Source: Caballeronia sp. LZ062 (lineage in GTDB: Bacteria > Pseudomonadota > Gammaproteobacteria > Burkholderiales > Burkholderiaceae). Taken from it: a DNA stretch of 64,000 nucleotides. Within the stretch, counting starts at the first letter, position 1. Every line of letters starts with the position of its first letter. Made by a program: the position numbers and the translations under genes. Where the stretch lies: contig NZ_JARTWB010000002.1 of NCBI RefSeq assembly GCF_031450785.1, positions 434,001-498,000 on the forward strand, given 5' to 3'. Shown here piece after piece: positions 25,887 through 34,289 of the stretch. Below the pieces are notes generated by a model. That model was not told the origin of the DNA. It made no database searches and was given only the letters and a program-made list of their open reading frames with translations.

Positions 25887-26606
25887 TCATTGGATGAAGC
25901 GTTGCAGTTCGACGCTCGCGGGCCGCTCGAAGATCTGTTCGGGCGAGCCGGATTCCCACACGCGACCTTGATGCATGAAGACGACTTTGTCGCTCACGTT
26001 GCGCGCAAACCGCATCTCGTGCGTGACCATGATAAGCGTCATGCCATCGCGCGCAAGGTCTTCGACGACGGCCAGCACTTCGCCGACGAGTTCGGGATCG
26101 AGCGCGGACGTGATTTCATCGCACAAGAGCACGCTCGGATTCATCGCCAGCGCGCGTGCAATGGCGACGCGTTGCTGTTGTCCGCCGGACAATTGCTCCG
26201 GATAGGCATCGAACTTGTCGCCAAGGCCGACGCGTTCCAGCACCGTATGCGCGGTCGCGCGCGCCTTCGCCTTGTGAATCTTCTTGACGACCGTTTGCGC
26301 CAGCATCACGTTCTGCCCGGCGGTGAGATGCGGAAAGAGATTGTATTGCTGAAAGACCATGCCGACCTTGAGGCGCAGCGCGCGCAAGTCGGCGCGGCGC
26401 GCGTCGATATGCTCACCGTCGATTTCGATCGAGCCTTCGTCGATGCTCTCCAAGCCATTGAGCGTGCGCAGCAGCGTGCTCTTGCCCGAGCCGCTCTTGC
26501 CGATGATGGCTACCACTTGCCCGCGCTCGACCGAGAAGTCGATGCCCTTGAGGACCTGATTCGAGCCGAAATGCTTGTGCAGATTGCGCGTTTCAACGAG
26601 CGGCAT
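25887..26606 (-). CDS. Polar amino-acid ABC transporter, ATP-binding protein
   Basis: A 239-residue ATPase of the GlnQ/HisP family. Walker A is GKSGSGKST (36-44), the Q-loop is GMVFQQYNLFPHLT, the signature is LSGGQQQ (139-145), Walker B is LLCDE (160-164) and the switch is MVTHEM. The VFQQYNLFPH and LSGGQQQRVAIARALAM motifs are the usual ones for polar amino-acid importers. The ATG at 26606 follows GAAAGGAAA, which decides the start over an upstream in-frame codon. It overlaps the permease gene by 14 bases and is the last gene of the four-gene transporter inserted before ureA. Confidence 0.95.
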   Translation of the reverse strand: MPLVETRNLHKHFGSNQVLKGIDFSVERGQVVAIIGKSGSGKSTLLRTLNGLESIDEGSIEIDGEHIDARRADLRALRLKVGMVFQQYNLFPHLTAGQNVMLAQTVVKKIHKAKARATAHTVLERVGLGDKFDAYPEQLSGGQQQRVAIARALAMNPSVLLCDEITSALDPELVGEVLAVVEDLARDGMTLIMVTHEMRFARNVSDKVVFMHQGRVWESGSPEQIFERPASVELQRFIQ

Positions 26607-27243
26607 GCCATTTCCTTTCGAGCGTGCGCGCATAGCGCGTCAGCGGATAGCAGAGAACGAAGTAGATGATCGCGACGAGGCCATAGACGAGAAACGGGCG
26701 GAACGTCGCGTTCGAAATCATCGTGCCGGCCTTCGTGAGTTCCGTGAAGCCGATGATGGACACGAGCGCCGTATCCTTCACTGCCTGCACCGCGAAGCCG
26801 ACCGTCGGCGCCACGGCGATGCGCGTGGCTTGCGGAAGAATTACATGACGAAGCTGCTCGAAATAGCTCATGGCAAGACTGGACGACGCTTCCCACTGGC
26901 CCTTCGGCACGGCTTCCACCGCTCCGCGCCATATTTCCGCGAGATAGGCGCTCGTGAAAAGCGTGAGCCCGACGGTGGCGGCGAGCCACGGCGACACATC
27001 GATGCCGAGCAAGGGCAGCCCGAAGAAAACGAGGAACAGTTGCATCAAAAGCGGCGTGCCCTGGAAAAGCTGAATGTAGCCCTTCACCAGCGCGCGCAGG
27101 ACCTCGTACTTCGATACGCGCATCAAGAGAAGCGCGAAGCCGGCGATGCCGCCGAGCACGAACGATACGAGCGACAGCACGACGGTCCAGCGCGCGGCCA
27201 GCAGCAGGTTCTCGACGATTTGCGTGAAAGTGAATTCGATCAT
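26593..27243 (-). CDS. Polar amino-acid ABC transporter, permease 2
   Basis: A 216-residue inner-membrane subunit of the HisMQ type with about five helices. The coupling EAA-loop is EASSSLAMSYFEQLRHVILPQA, which docks on the ATPase. GYIQLFQGTPLLMQLFLVFFGLP is the other family landmark. The ATG at 27243 overlaps the stop of permease 1 by four bases (ATGA). A longer frame upstream is the shadow of permease 1. The ligand cannot be read from the permease. Confidence 0.94.
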   Translation of the reverse strand: MIEFTFTQIVENLLLAARWTVVLSLVSFVLGGIAGFALLLMRVSKYEVLRALVKGYIQLFQGTPLLMQLFLVFFGLPLLGIDVSPWLAATVGLTLFTSAYLAEIWRGAVEAVPKGQWEASSSLAMSYFEQLRHVILPQATRIAVAPTVGFAVQAVKDTALVSIIGFTELTKAGTMISNATFRPFLVYGLVAIIYFVLCYPLTRYARTLERKWHAAR

Positions 27244-27929
27244 CGCGCGCGGCTTCCGTTGGCGCGCGCGGCAGGCATGAGAAGACGCTTGCCTGCTGCA
27301 TTGAGCGCCGCGCGCAGGACGAGCGCGAGCGCCAGATATGAAGCGGTGACCAGGAAGCACGTCTCGAATGCGCGAAAGTTGCGTGACTCGATATAGCTCG
27401 CGGCATACGTCAGATCGGGCACGGAAATCTGCGAGACCACGGCGGAGCCGAGCATCGTGATGACGATCTGGCTCGTGAGCGCGGGAAAGACCTTGGCGAG
27501 CGCCTGTGGCAGCACGATATGCCGAAAGACTTCCTTGCGCGACATCGCAAGCGATGCCGCCGCTTCGTGATGCCCCTTCGGCACCGCCGCGATGCCCGCA
27601 CGAATGATCTCGATGGAATACGCGCCGAGGTTCAAGGTCATGGCGATGATGGCTGCGACATACTCGCTCAGATGAATGCCGAGCGCGGGCAGCCCGAAGA
27701 ACACGAAGAACAATTGCACGATGAACGGCGTGTTGCGGATCGCTTCCACATAGCCGCCGACGACAGAACGCAGCCACGCGCGATGGCTGTCGCGACCCGC
27801 CGCGCCAGCGACGCCGAGGGATACGCCAAGCGCCGTCGAGATGGCGGTGAGCGCAAGCGTCGTCGCCGCGCCGCTCGCGAACATGCCCGCGTAGTTCGCG
27901 AAGTCGGCGAATTCCAGTTGATAGGCCAT
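27240..27929 (-). CDS. Polar amino-acid ABC transporter, permease 1
   Basis: A 229-residue HisMQ-type permease. It has YVEAIRNTPFIVQLFFVFFGLPALG and the coupling loop EAAASLAMSRKEVFRHIVLPQALAKVFPAL (residues near 125-150, split here). It pairs with permease 2 as a heterodimeric channel. It starts 18 bases after the binding-protein stop and overlaps permease 2. Confidence 0.94.
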   Translation of the reverse strand: MAYQLEFADFANYAGMFASGAATTLALTAISTALGVSLGVAGAAGRDSHRAWLRSVVGGYVEAIRNTPFIVQLFFVFFGLPALGIHLSEYVAAIIAMTLNLGAYSIEIIRAGIAAVPKGHHEAAASLAMSRKEVFRHIVLPQALAKVFPALTSQIVITMLGSAVVSQISVPDLTYAASYIESRNFRAFETCFLVTASYLALALVLRAALNAAGKRLLMPAARANGSRAR

Positions 27930-27947
27930 ACGATTGGACGCCTTGCG

Positions 27948-28745
27948 TTACAGACTCGCGGGCAGCGGCTGGCCGAACCACTTCTTCGACATGGCGTTGA
28001 GCGTGCCGTCCTTCTTCGCCTGCGCGATGGTGTCGTCGATCTTCGCCATCAAGCGCGGCTCGTTCTTGTTCATGCCGACGAAGCAGGGCGAATCCTTGAT
28101 GATGAACTTCGCTTCAGGCCGGCGCGGCGGATTTTTCGAAAGGATCGCCGCGGCGACGATATTGCCCGCCGCGATCAACTGCACTTGTCCCGAGAGAAAC
28201 GCGGAGATGGTCGCGTTGTTGTCCTCGAAGCGTTTGATGGTGGCGTTCGGCGCCATTTGCGACAGCGCGATCTCTTCCAGCGCGCCGCGCGTCGCGCCCA
28301 CCGTCTTGCCGGTGAGATCGGCGGGGCCGCTCACCTTGATGTCGGCGGGACCGAAAACGCCCTGGAAATAAGGCGCATAAGGCGTCGAGAAGTCCAGCAC
28401 TTTCTCTCGCTCGGGCGTCTTGCCGAGCGACGAAATCACCAGATCGACCTTGTTCGTCGTGAGGTACGGAATGCGGTTCGCGCTGTTCACGGGCACGAGT
28501 TGGAGCTTGACCTTCATCGACTTTGCGAGCAATGCGGCCATGTCCACGTCATAGCCTTGCGGTTGCATGTCGGCGCCGATCGAGCCGAACGGCGGATAGT
28601 CCTCGGGCACGGCTACGCGCAGCGTGCCGCTCTTGGCGATGGTATCGAGCGCATCGGCGTTTGCCGGAGCAGTGAAGGCGAAGAGCGGCGTGACGGCGAG
28701 GGCGGTGAGTGCGATGCGTCGCGCACGGAACAACAGCTTCGGCAT
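27948..28745 (-). CDS. Amino-acid ABC transporter, periplasmic substrate-binding protein
   Basis: A 265-residue family-3 solute-binding protein. The Sec signal RRIALTALAVTPLFAFTAPANADA is cleaved near Ala-Asn-Ala, and the mature part begins LDTIAKSGTLRVAVPEDYPPFGSIG. LVISSLGKTPEREKVLDFSTPY is the classic ligand-contact segment. Polar amino acids are the usual ligands; the specific one is unknown. The ATG at 28745 has a sigma-54 promoter and an NtrC-like site upstream, so the transporter is probably induced by nitrogen limitation independently of urtA. Confidence 0.93.
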   Translation of the reverse strand: MPKLLFRARRIALTALAVTPLFAFTAPANADALDTIAKSGTLRVAVPEDYPPFGSIGADMQPQGYDVDMAALLAKSMKVKLQLVPVNSANRIPYLTTNKVDLVISSLGKTPEREKVLDFSTPYAPYFQGVFGPADIKVSGPADLTGKTVGATRGALEEIALSQMAPNATIKRFEDNNATISAFLSGQVQLIAAGNIVAAAILSKNPPRRPEAKFIIKDSPCFVGMNKNEPRLMAKIDDTIAQAKKDGTLNAMSKKWFGQPLPASL

Positions 28746-28807
28746 GGATGATCCTTCAGGCTTTGTGACGCCGCATTGCTTGCGCGGCTTTTGGAGCCGA
28801 GCTTCAA

Positions 28808-28823
28808 AGCGAGAGCCGTGCCA
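28808..28823 (-). promoter_or_regulatory. Sigma-54 (RpoN) promoter for the amino-acid ABC operon
   Basis: On the minus strand the sequence reads TGGCACGGCTCTCGCT. It matches the sigma-54 consensus TGGCACG-N4-TTGCW with one mismatch and keeps exact GG/GC spacing (GG at 28822-28821, GC at 28810-28809). The predicted start is near 28797, about 50 bases before the binding-protein ATG. An NtrC-like site is centred about 110 bases upstream. Confidence 0.75.
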
Positions 28824-28860
28824 TCGACACGAAAGCCTTATCTCACATGCGTTCGTAGCG

Positions 28861-28901
28861 GCATACGCGCCGTTGCGCACACAGGCGGGGCGCGCGTATG
28901 C
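28861..28901. terminator. Inverted repeat downstream of ureD
   Basis: GCATACGCGC (28861-28870) and its exact complement GCGCGTATGC (28892-28901) form a 10-bp stem with a 21-base loop just after the ureD stop. No T-run follows, so it may be a weak terminator or an mRNA-stability hairpin for the urt-ureD transcript. Confidence 0.4.
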
Positions 28902-28914
28902 GCCGTGATGGTGC
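28900..28914. promoter_or_regulatory. Predicted NtrC-binding site for the amino-acid ABC promoter
   Basis: GCGCCGTGATGGTGC differs from the NtrC consensus GCAC-N5-TGGTGC at one position. Its centre is about 110 bases upstream of the predicted sigma-54 start, a normal enhancer distance. It lies in the gap just after ureD. Confidence 0.6.
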
Positions 28915-28918
28915 GTGC

Positions 28919-29779
28919 TCAGGTGTTCCAGAGTCTGAGCGGTTGCGCAGCGGCGCCATGCACGAGCGGACGCAGTTGCGTCCAGCAATCGGTGAGTGCG
29001 CGTTGCAGCGGTTCCATTGATCGGCTGATGGCGCGCACGATCAACACGCCCGGCGCCACGCACGATGCGCCGGCGCGCATCTGATCGTTGAACGGCAACT
29101 GCGCGGTGAGGGCTTCGGCCAACGTGTCGTCGCATACGGGTCCGATGGCCCATAGCGTGCCGTAGGCCGGGAAGCCTGCGAGCCCTTGCGATGCTTCGCG
29201 CAACGGGTCGCTCGCATCGATCAGTGCGCGCTCGAACCACAGCATGCGTCCATCGCTACTCGCAATGCGCGATACCGCCTCGATGCGCCCTTGCGTCCAG
29301 CGTTCGCCGGCGGCGGCGCGGCCGAGCAACATCGCATCCCAGCCGATGGCCGTCGCGCCTTCATCGAGCGTGACGTTGAAGGAGAGCTCCACGTTCGACG
29401 ATTCGAACACGATGTTGTTTTGCGGGAGCCAGTCGAGCTTCGCGTTTCGGGCAAGACGAATGTCGATGCGCTGCGTCGCGAGCTTGCCGTTCGCCTTGTA
29501 CCACTTGGTCGCGCCGGGCGTGGTGATGACGGCATGCGTGTCTTCGCCGAGCTTCACGTCGATGGACAGACGGTCTCCACCCGCCACGCCGCCCGGCGGA
29601 TGCACGATGACCGCGTGACAGATATCGCCTTCGGGATAGAGCGGTCGTTGCACCCGCAGCGGTCCTTCATGCTTGCGATGCGCGCAGACCGTGCGGCCAT
29701 GCTGCCGGGCAAAGCCGAGTTCGAGCGTGCCGCGCCAGGTATCCGGCTGCGCGAGTGCCGCGTGAGATTCGTGATGCAT
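28919..29779 (-). CDS. ureD: Urease accessory protein UreD
   Basis: A 286-residue urease chaperone (UreH in some species) that binds the apoenzyme and recruits UreF and UreG. Landmarks are [34 protein letters not shown], split over residues 17-50, then [23 protein letters not shown] and [23 protein letters not shown]. It starts 29 bases after the urtE stop, so it belongs to the urt transcript. The usual next gene, ureA, is instead 3.1 kb further on, after the ABC transporter. Confidence 0.95.
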   Translation of the reverse strand: MHHESHAALAQPDTWRGTLELGFARQHGRTVCAHRKHEGPLRVQRPLYPEGDICHAVIVHPPGGVAGGDRLSIDVKLGEDTHAVITTPGATKWYKANGKLATQRIDIRLARNAKLDWLPQNNIVFESSNVELSFNVTLDEGATAIGWDAMLLGRAAAGERWTQGRIEAVSRIASSDGRMLWFERALIDASDPLREASQGLAGFPAYGTLWAIGPVCDDTLAEALTAQLPFNDQMRAGASCVAPGVLIVRAISRSMEPLQRALTDCWTQLRPLVHGAAAQPLRLWNT

Positions 29780-29808
29780 GGAAGCAGTGCGTTAAGAGCG
29801 GTCCACCA

Positions 29809-30501
29809 TCATACGGCGATCAGCTCGCGCACTCCATTCGCATCCATCTCCGAACCAGCGCCGCCAGCGACGATCTCGCCGCGACTCATCACCCAATAGC
29901 GATCCGCGAGTTCGCGAGCGAAGTCGTAATACTGCTCGACGAGCAGCACCGTCATGCCCATTTCATCGACGAGCTGACGCAGCGTGCGGCCGATATCGCG
30001 AATGATCGAAGGCTGAATTCCTTCCGTCGGTTCATCGAGAATGAGCAATTGCGGCTCGCTCATCAAGGCGCGGCCAATCGCGAGTTGCTGCTGCTGTCCG
30101 CCCGAAAGATCGCCGCCGCGCCGATGTTTCATGTCGCGTAGCACGGGAAAAAGCGCATAGATGTGGTCGGGAATCTTGGAAGGCGCCTTGCGGCTCGCCG
30201 CGCCGACGAGCAGATTCTCTTCGACGGTGAGACGCCCGAAGATATCGCGGCCCTGCGGAACATATGCGAGACCGCTCGCCACGCGCGCATGCGTCGGCAT
30301 CGAGGATATCTTCGCGCCGCGCCATGTGATGTTGCCGCTGCGTGTCGGCACCACGCCCATCAGGCAGCGCAGCAGCGTAGTCTTGCCGACGCCGTTGCGG
30401 CCGAGCAGCACGGTGAGCTTGCCTTCGGGCACGGTCATCTTCACGTCGCGCAGAATGTGACTGCCGCCGTAATACTGATTCAGCGATTCGACTTCGAGCA
30501 T
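29809..30501 (-). CDS. urtE: Urea ABC transporter, ATP-binding protein UrtE
   Basis: A 230-residue LivF-type ATPase. Walker A is GRNGVGKTT (34-42), the signature is LSGGQQQ (132-138), Walker B is LLILDEP (152-158) and PTEGIQPSIIRDIGRTL is a UrtE landmark. With UrtD it powers high-affinity urea uptake. It starts 15 bases after urtD and is followed by ureD, giving direct coupling of import to hydrolysis. Confidence 0.96.
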   Translation of the reverse strand: MLEVESLNQYYGGSHILRDVKMTVPEGKLTVLLGRNGVGKTTLLRCLMGVVPTRSGNITWRGAKISSMPTHARVASGLAYVPQGRDIFGRLTVEENLLVGAASRKAPSKIPDHIYALFPVLRDMKHRRGGDLSGGQQQQLAIGRALMSEPQLLILDEPTEGIQPSIIRDIGRTLRQLVDEMGMTVLLVEQYYDFARELADRYWVMSRGEIVAGGAGSEMDANGVRELIAV

Positions 30502-30516
30502 GGAGTGGTTCCAGTA

Positions 30517-31401
30517 TCAACGGCCAAGATAGGATTCGATGACGGCTTCGTCGCGCTTCACGCCGTCGAGCGTGCCTTCGGCGAGCACGCTGCCCTCGGC
30601 CATGACCGTCACCTTGCCGCTGTCGCCCGCGAGCGCCGCGACGAACTCCATGTCGTGCTCGACCACCATCATCGAACACGTGCCGCGCAGCTTGTTCAGC
30701 AAGTCGGCCAGTTCCATGGTTTCGTGATCGGTCATGCCGGCAGCGGGTTCGTCGAGCAGCAGCAGGGCAGGCTGCTGCATCAGCAACATGCCTATTTCCA
30801 GTCGCTGCTTCTGTCCGTGCGACAACTCGCCGGCAAGTCGTGTGGCCTGATGCTGCAAGCGAATCAGCTCAAGCGTCTCTTCGATGCGCGCCTGCGCCGC
30901 GCGATCCAGCCGCGCGCGCAGCGACGCGAACCATCGCTTGTCCGTCTTCATCGCGAGTTCGAGGTTCTCCCACACCGGATGATTCTCGAAGACAGTCGGC
31001 TTCTGAAACTTGCGGCCGATGCCGGTGCGCGCGATCACAGGCTCCGACATGCGCGTGAGATCGAAGGTCTGCCCGAGAAAGACTTTGCCGTCGTCGGGCC
31101 GCGTCTTGCCCGTGATGACGTCCATCATCGTGGTCTTGCCCGCGCCATTGGGGCCGATCACGCAGCGCAATTCGCCCACATCGATGGACAGCGTGAGCTT
31201 GTTCAGCGCGCGGAAGCCGTCGAAGCTGACGGTCACGTCTTCGAGATAAAGGATCGTGCCGTGCGATACGTCGATCTCGCCGGGCTGAAGCACATGGCCG
31301 AGTCCCGAGCGGACGTTGATGTTCTTGTGTCCTGATTCGCTCGAATCGGGCGCCTGAGGAATCGGCGGCAAGTCGACGATCAATGCGTAGTGCGCGGTCA
31401 T
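30517..31401 (-). CDS. urtD: Urea ABC transporter, ATP-binding protein UrtD
   Basis: A 294-residue LivG-type ATPase. Walker A is GPNGAGKTT (83-91), the signature is LSHGQKQ, Walker B is LLLLDEP, and GIGRKFQKPTVFENHPVWENLELAM is the UrtD landmark between them. An N-terminal extension of about 45 residues precedes the ATPase core, a common UrtD feature. Its start overlaps the urtC stop by four bases (ATGA). Confidence 0.96.
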   Translation of the reverse strand: MTAHYALIVDLPPIPQAPDSSESGHKNINVRSGLGHVLQPGEIDVSHGTILYLEDVTVSFDGFRALNKLTLSIDVGELRCVIGPNGAGKTTMMDVITGKTRPDDGKVFLGQTFDLTRMSEPVIARTGIGRKFQKPTVFENHPVWENLELAMKTDKRWFASLRARLDRAAQARIEETLELIRLQHQATRLAGELSHGQKQRLEIGMLLMQQPALLLLDEPAAGMTDHETMELADLLNKLRGTCSMMVVEHDMEFVAALAGDSGKVTVMAEGSVLAEGTLDGVKRDEAVIESYLGR

Positions 31402-32591
31402 TCTGCGGCGTCTCCTTGCGCTTTGCGGCGGCGAGCCAGGTCGATGAGACCCATGATTCCGTTAGGCAACAGCAGCGGCACGAGCGTGAAGATGAGGCCG
31501 AGGAAGAACAGCCAATATTCCGCGAAATACGCCGTGAAGAAGCTCTTCGCGCCGTTGACCGCGAACGCGCCGATGATGGGCCCGATCAACGTGCCGCGCC
31601 CGCCGACCGCGACCCAGATCGCCATTTCGATGGAGTTGGCGGGCGACATCTCGCTCGGATTGATGATGCCGACCTGCGGCACGTACAACGCGCCCGCGAT
31701 GCCGCACAGCACCGCCGACACCGTCCAGATGAAGAGCTTGTACGCGAGCGGGCTGTAGCCCAGGAACATGAGCCGCGCCTCGCCGTCGCGCACGCCGGTC
31801 ACGACGCGTCCGAGCTTGGACGTGACGATCCACCGCGCGACGAGAAAGGCGAGCACGAGCACCGCGAACGTGATCAAAAAAAGCACCGTGCGCGTGCCCG
31901 CGTGCGTGATCTGAAAGCCCGCGATGCGTTTGAAGTCGGTGAAGCCGTTATTGCCGCCGAAGCCCGTCTCGTTGCGATAGAAGAGCAGCATCGCGGCGAA
32001 CGTCATGGCCTGCGTGATGATCGAGAGATACACGCCCTTCACGCGCGAGCGGAACGTGAAGAAGCCGAAGACCCATGCCAGCACGCCCGGCACCAGCACG
32101 ACGAGGACCAGCGCATACCAGAGATGTTCCGTGCCTTGCCAGTACCACGGCAGCTTGTGCCAGTCGAGAAACACCATGAAGTCCGGCAGATCGCTCTGAT
32201 ATGTGCCTTCGCGTCCGATGGAACGCATCAGGTACATGCCCATTGCATAGCCGCCGAGCGCGAAGAAGAGCGCGTGACCTAGGCTCAGAATGCCGCAGTA
32301 GCCCCAGACGAGATCGAGCGCCAGCGCGCCGATGGCATAGCACATGAGCTTGCCGACGAGCGTCATCGCGTAGGCCGACAAATGGAACGTGCTCGTTTCC
32401 GGTAACACGAGCGCCGAGAGCGGCACGCAGATGCCCATCGCAACGATGAGCGCGAGCAGTGCGATCCAGCCATTACGCGGCAACAGCGCGGCGCGCGGTG
32501 GCAGGCCGAGTGCGAAGCCCGCGCGTGCAGCGCTTGAATCGGGTTGCGGCGCGACGTCGAGATTCGCGCTGATGTTGGTCGAGGCGGTCAT
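31398..32591 (-). CDS. urtC: Urea ABC transporter, permease UrtC
   Basis: A 397-residue LivM-type permease with about ten helices. Landmarks are LDLVWGYCGILSLGHALFFALGGYAMGMYLMR (split over residues near 95-126), GNNGFTDFKRIAGF and PANSIEMAIWVAVGGRGTLIGPIIGAF. A leader of about 30 residues is hydrophilic. It lies three bases after urtB and overlaps urtD. Confidence 0.96.
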   Translation of the reverse strand: MTASTNISANLDVAPQPDSSAARAGFALGLPPRAALLPRNGWIALLALIVAMGICVPLSALVLPETSTFHLSAYAMTLVGKLMCYAIGALALDLVWGYCGILSLGHALFFALGGYAMGMYLMRSIGREGTYQSDLPDFMVFLDWHKLPWYWQGTEHLWYALVLVVLVPGVLAWVFGFFTFRSRVKGVYLSIITQAMTFAAMLLFYRNETGFGGNNGFTDFKRIAGFQITHAGTRTVLFLITFAVLVLAFLVARWIVTSKLGRVVTGVRDGEARLMFLGYSPLAYKLFIWTVSAVLCGIAGALYVPQVGIINPSEMSPANSIEMAIWVAVGGRGTLIGPIIGAFAVNGAKSFFTAYFAEYWLFFLGLIFTLVPLLLPNGIMGLIDLARRRKAQGDAAE

Positions 32592-32594
32592 GGA

Positions 32595-34211
32595 TCAGGC
32601 TTCCGCGCTGCGGCCCTTCAGGGCGAACATGCCCTGCGGACGCTTCTGGATGAACAACACGATCAGCACGAGTACCGCGATCTTCGCGAGCACCGCGCCC
32701 CAGAACGGCTCGATGGCCTTGTTGACGAGGCCCAGCCCGAACCCGCCGATCACGGTGCCCGCGAGCTGGCCGACACCGCCGAGCACCACGGCCATGAACG
32801 AATCGATGATGTAGCTTTGACCGAGGTCCGGTCCGACATTGCCGATCTGCGAGAGCGCGCATCCGCCGAGCCCTGCAATGCCCGCGCCGAACGCGAAGGC
32901 ATAGGAATCGACGCGTGCGGTCTTCACGCCGACACACGCGGCCATGCGGCGGTTCTGTGTGACGGCGCGCACGAAGAGGCCCAAGCGCGTACGCGTGAGC
33001 ACGGCCCATGCGATCAGCACGACCGCGAGCGAAAACGCGAGTATGGTCAACCGGTTATACGGCAGGATGAGGTTTTGCATCACCGCGACGCCACCGCTCA
33101 TCCACGAAGGGTTCGTGACCTGCACGTTCTGCGCGCCGAAGATCGTGCGCGTCGCTTGAATGAGGATCAGGCTGATGCCGAACGTCGTCAGCAGCGTTTC
33201 GAGCGGACGTCCATACAGATGCTTCAGCACGAGCCTTTCCAGCACGATGCCGACGAGCGCCGCGGCAATGAACGACGCGGGCACCGCGAAGAGCGGATAC
33301 CAGTTGAAGGCCGCGGGCGCGTAATGCTGTACGAGGTTCTGCACGACGTAGGTCGCATATGCGCCGATCATCAGGAATTCGCCGTGCGCCATGTTGATGA
33401 CGCCGATGAGGCCATACGTGATCGCGAGGCCGAGCGCCGCGAGCAACAGCACGCTGCCGAGCGAAAGCCCCGCGAAGATCGTGCCGAAGATCTCGCTGCG
33501 ACGCTGGATCGAATCGAGTGCGTAGATGCCTTCCTGCGCCGCGTTACGCACGCGTTCATCGGGTTCGTTGAACGAGCCATCGGCTTTCTTCGCGACGATG
33601 GGGCGCAGCAGTTCATACATGTCGAGGTCGTGCCGCGCCGCGACGAGCTGCGCCGCTTCGAGGCGCTTGTTCACGTCGGGATCGTGCAGAGCGGTCATCG
33701 CCCAGAGCGTGTCGAGGCGCTTCTTCAACTCGGCGTCGGTCTCGGCGGCGCGGGCGCGGTCGATCATCGGCTTCATCGATGCGTCCGGGTTCTTCAGTAA
33801 CGCGGCCACTGCTTCCCGACGCTTCGCCAGATCGGGCGATGCAAGCTGAAGGCCCGACAGCGCGCCCGCTACTTTCGTGCGCAATTGATTGTTGAGCGTG
33901 ATGGCTTGCGCATCGGGTGCATCGGCGGTCTTGCCTGTGATCGGGTCCTTGTTGCCCTCGTCGGTCTGCACATAGACGTGGCCGTTATCGGTGGCGACGA
34001 GCGAGCCGTCCGCAAGCGCGTTGAGCACGGTGACAGAAGGCGCGTCCGCATTGGCAATCAGCTTGTCGATGGCGGCGGACTTGGCTTCGAAGTCGTCACC
34101 CGCGAGCGGTGCGAGGTCATCGGCGGTGAGCGCATGCGCTGTTAACGACGTGAGCGCGATGAAGAGCGCGAGCATCGCGCGAAAGAAGGGAAGCACAACG
34201 GAGCCGTTCAT
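32595..34211 (-). CDS. urtB: Urea ABC transporter, permease UrtB with periplasmic N-terminal domain
   Basis: A 538-residue LivH-type permease. A signal-like segment (LPFFRAMLALFIALTSLTAHALT) is followed by a periplasmic helical, HEAT-like domain of about 220 residues with repeated KRREAVAALL / KKRLDTLWAM segments. The permease core follows, with IFAGLSLGSVLLLAALGLAITYGLIGVINMAHGEFLMIGAYATY as landmark, split over residues near 245-288. This long N-terminal domain is normal in proteobacterial UrtB and absent from LivH. The gap of 78 bases to urtA holds a stable hairpin. Confidence 0.96.
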   Translation of the reverse strand: MNGSVVLPFFRAMLALFIALTSLTAHALTADDLAPLAGDDFEAKSAAIDKLIANADAPSVTVLNALADGSLVATDNGHVYVQTDEGNKDPITGKTADAPDAQAITLNNQLRTKVAGALSGLQLASPDLAKRREAVAALLKNPDASMKPMIDRARAAETDAELKKRLDTLWAMTALHDPDVNKRLEAAQLVAARHDLDMYELLRPIVAKKADGSFNEPDERVRNAAQEGIYALDSIQRRSEIFGTIFAGLSLGSVLLLAALGLAITYGLIGVINMAHGEFLMIGAYATYVVQNLVQHYAPAAFNWYPLFAVPASFIAAALVGIVLERLVLKHLYGRPLETLLTTFGISLILIQATRTIFGAQNVQVTNPSWMSGGVAVMQNLILPYNRLTILAFSLAVVLIAWAVLTRTRLGLFVRAVTQNRRMAACVGVKTARVDSYAFAFGAGIAGLGGCALSQIGNVGPDLGQSYIIDSFMAVVLGGVGQLAGTVIGGFGLGLVNKAIEPFWGAVLAKIAVLVLIVLFIQKRPQGMFALKGRSAEA

Positions 34212-34237
34212 AAAGGCCTTTCTGGTGAGACTGGAAC

Positions 34238-34268
34238 GGCCGCGCGCAACGTCGAGTCACGCGCGGCC
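34238..34268. other. Intercistronic hairpin between urtA and urtB
   Basis: GGCCGCGCG (34238-34246) pairs with CGCGCGGCC (34260-34268) around a 13-base loop, with no T-run. Such hairpins after binding-protein genes often protect the upstream message so that the binding protein is made in excess over the membrane subunits. That role is inferred. Confidence 0.6.
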
Positions 34269-34289
34269 TTGCTTCATGCCATCGATGCG

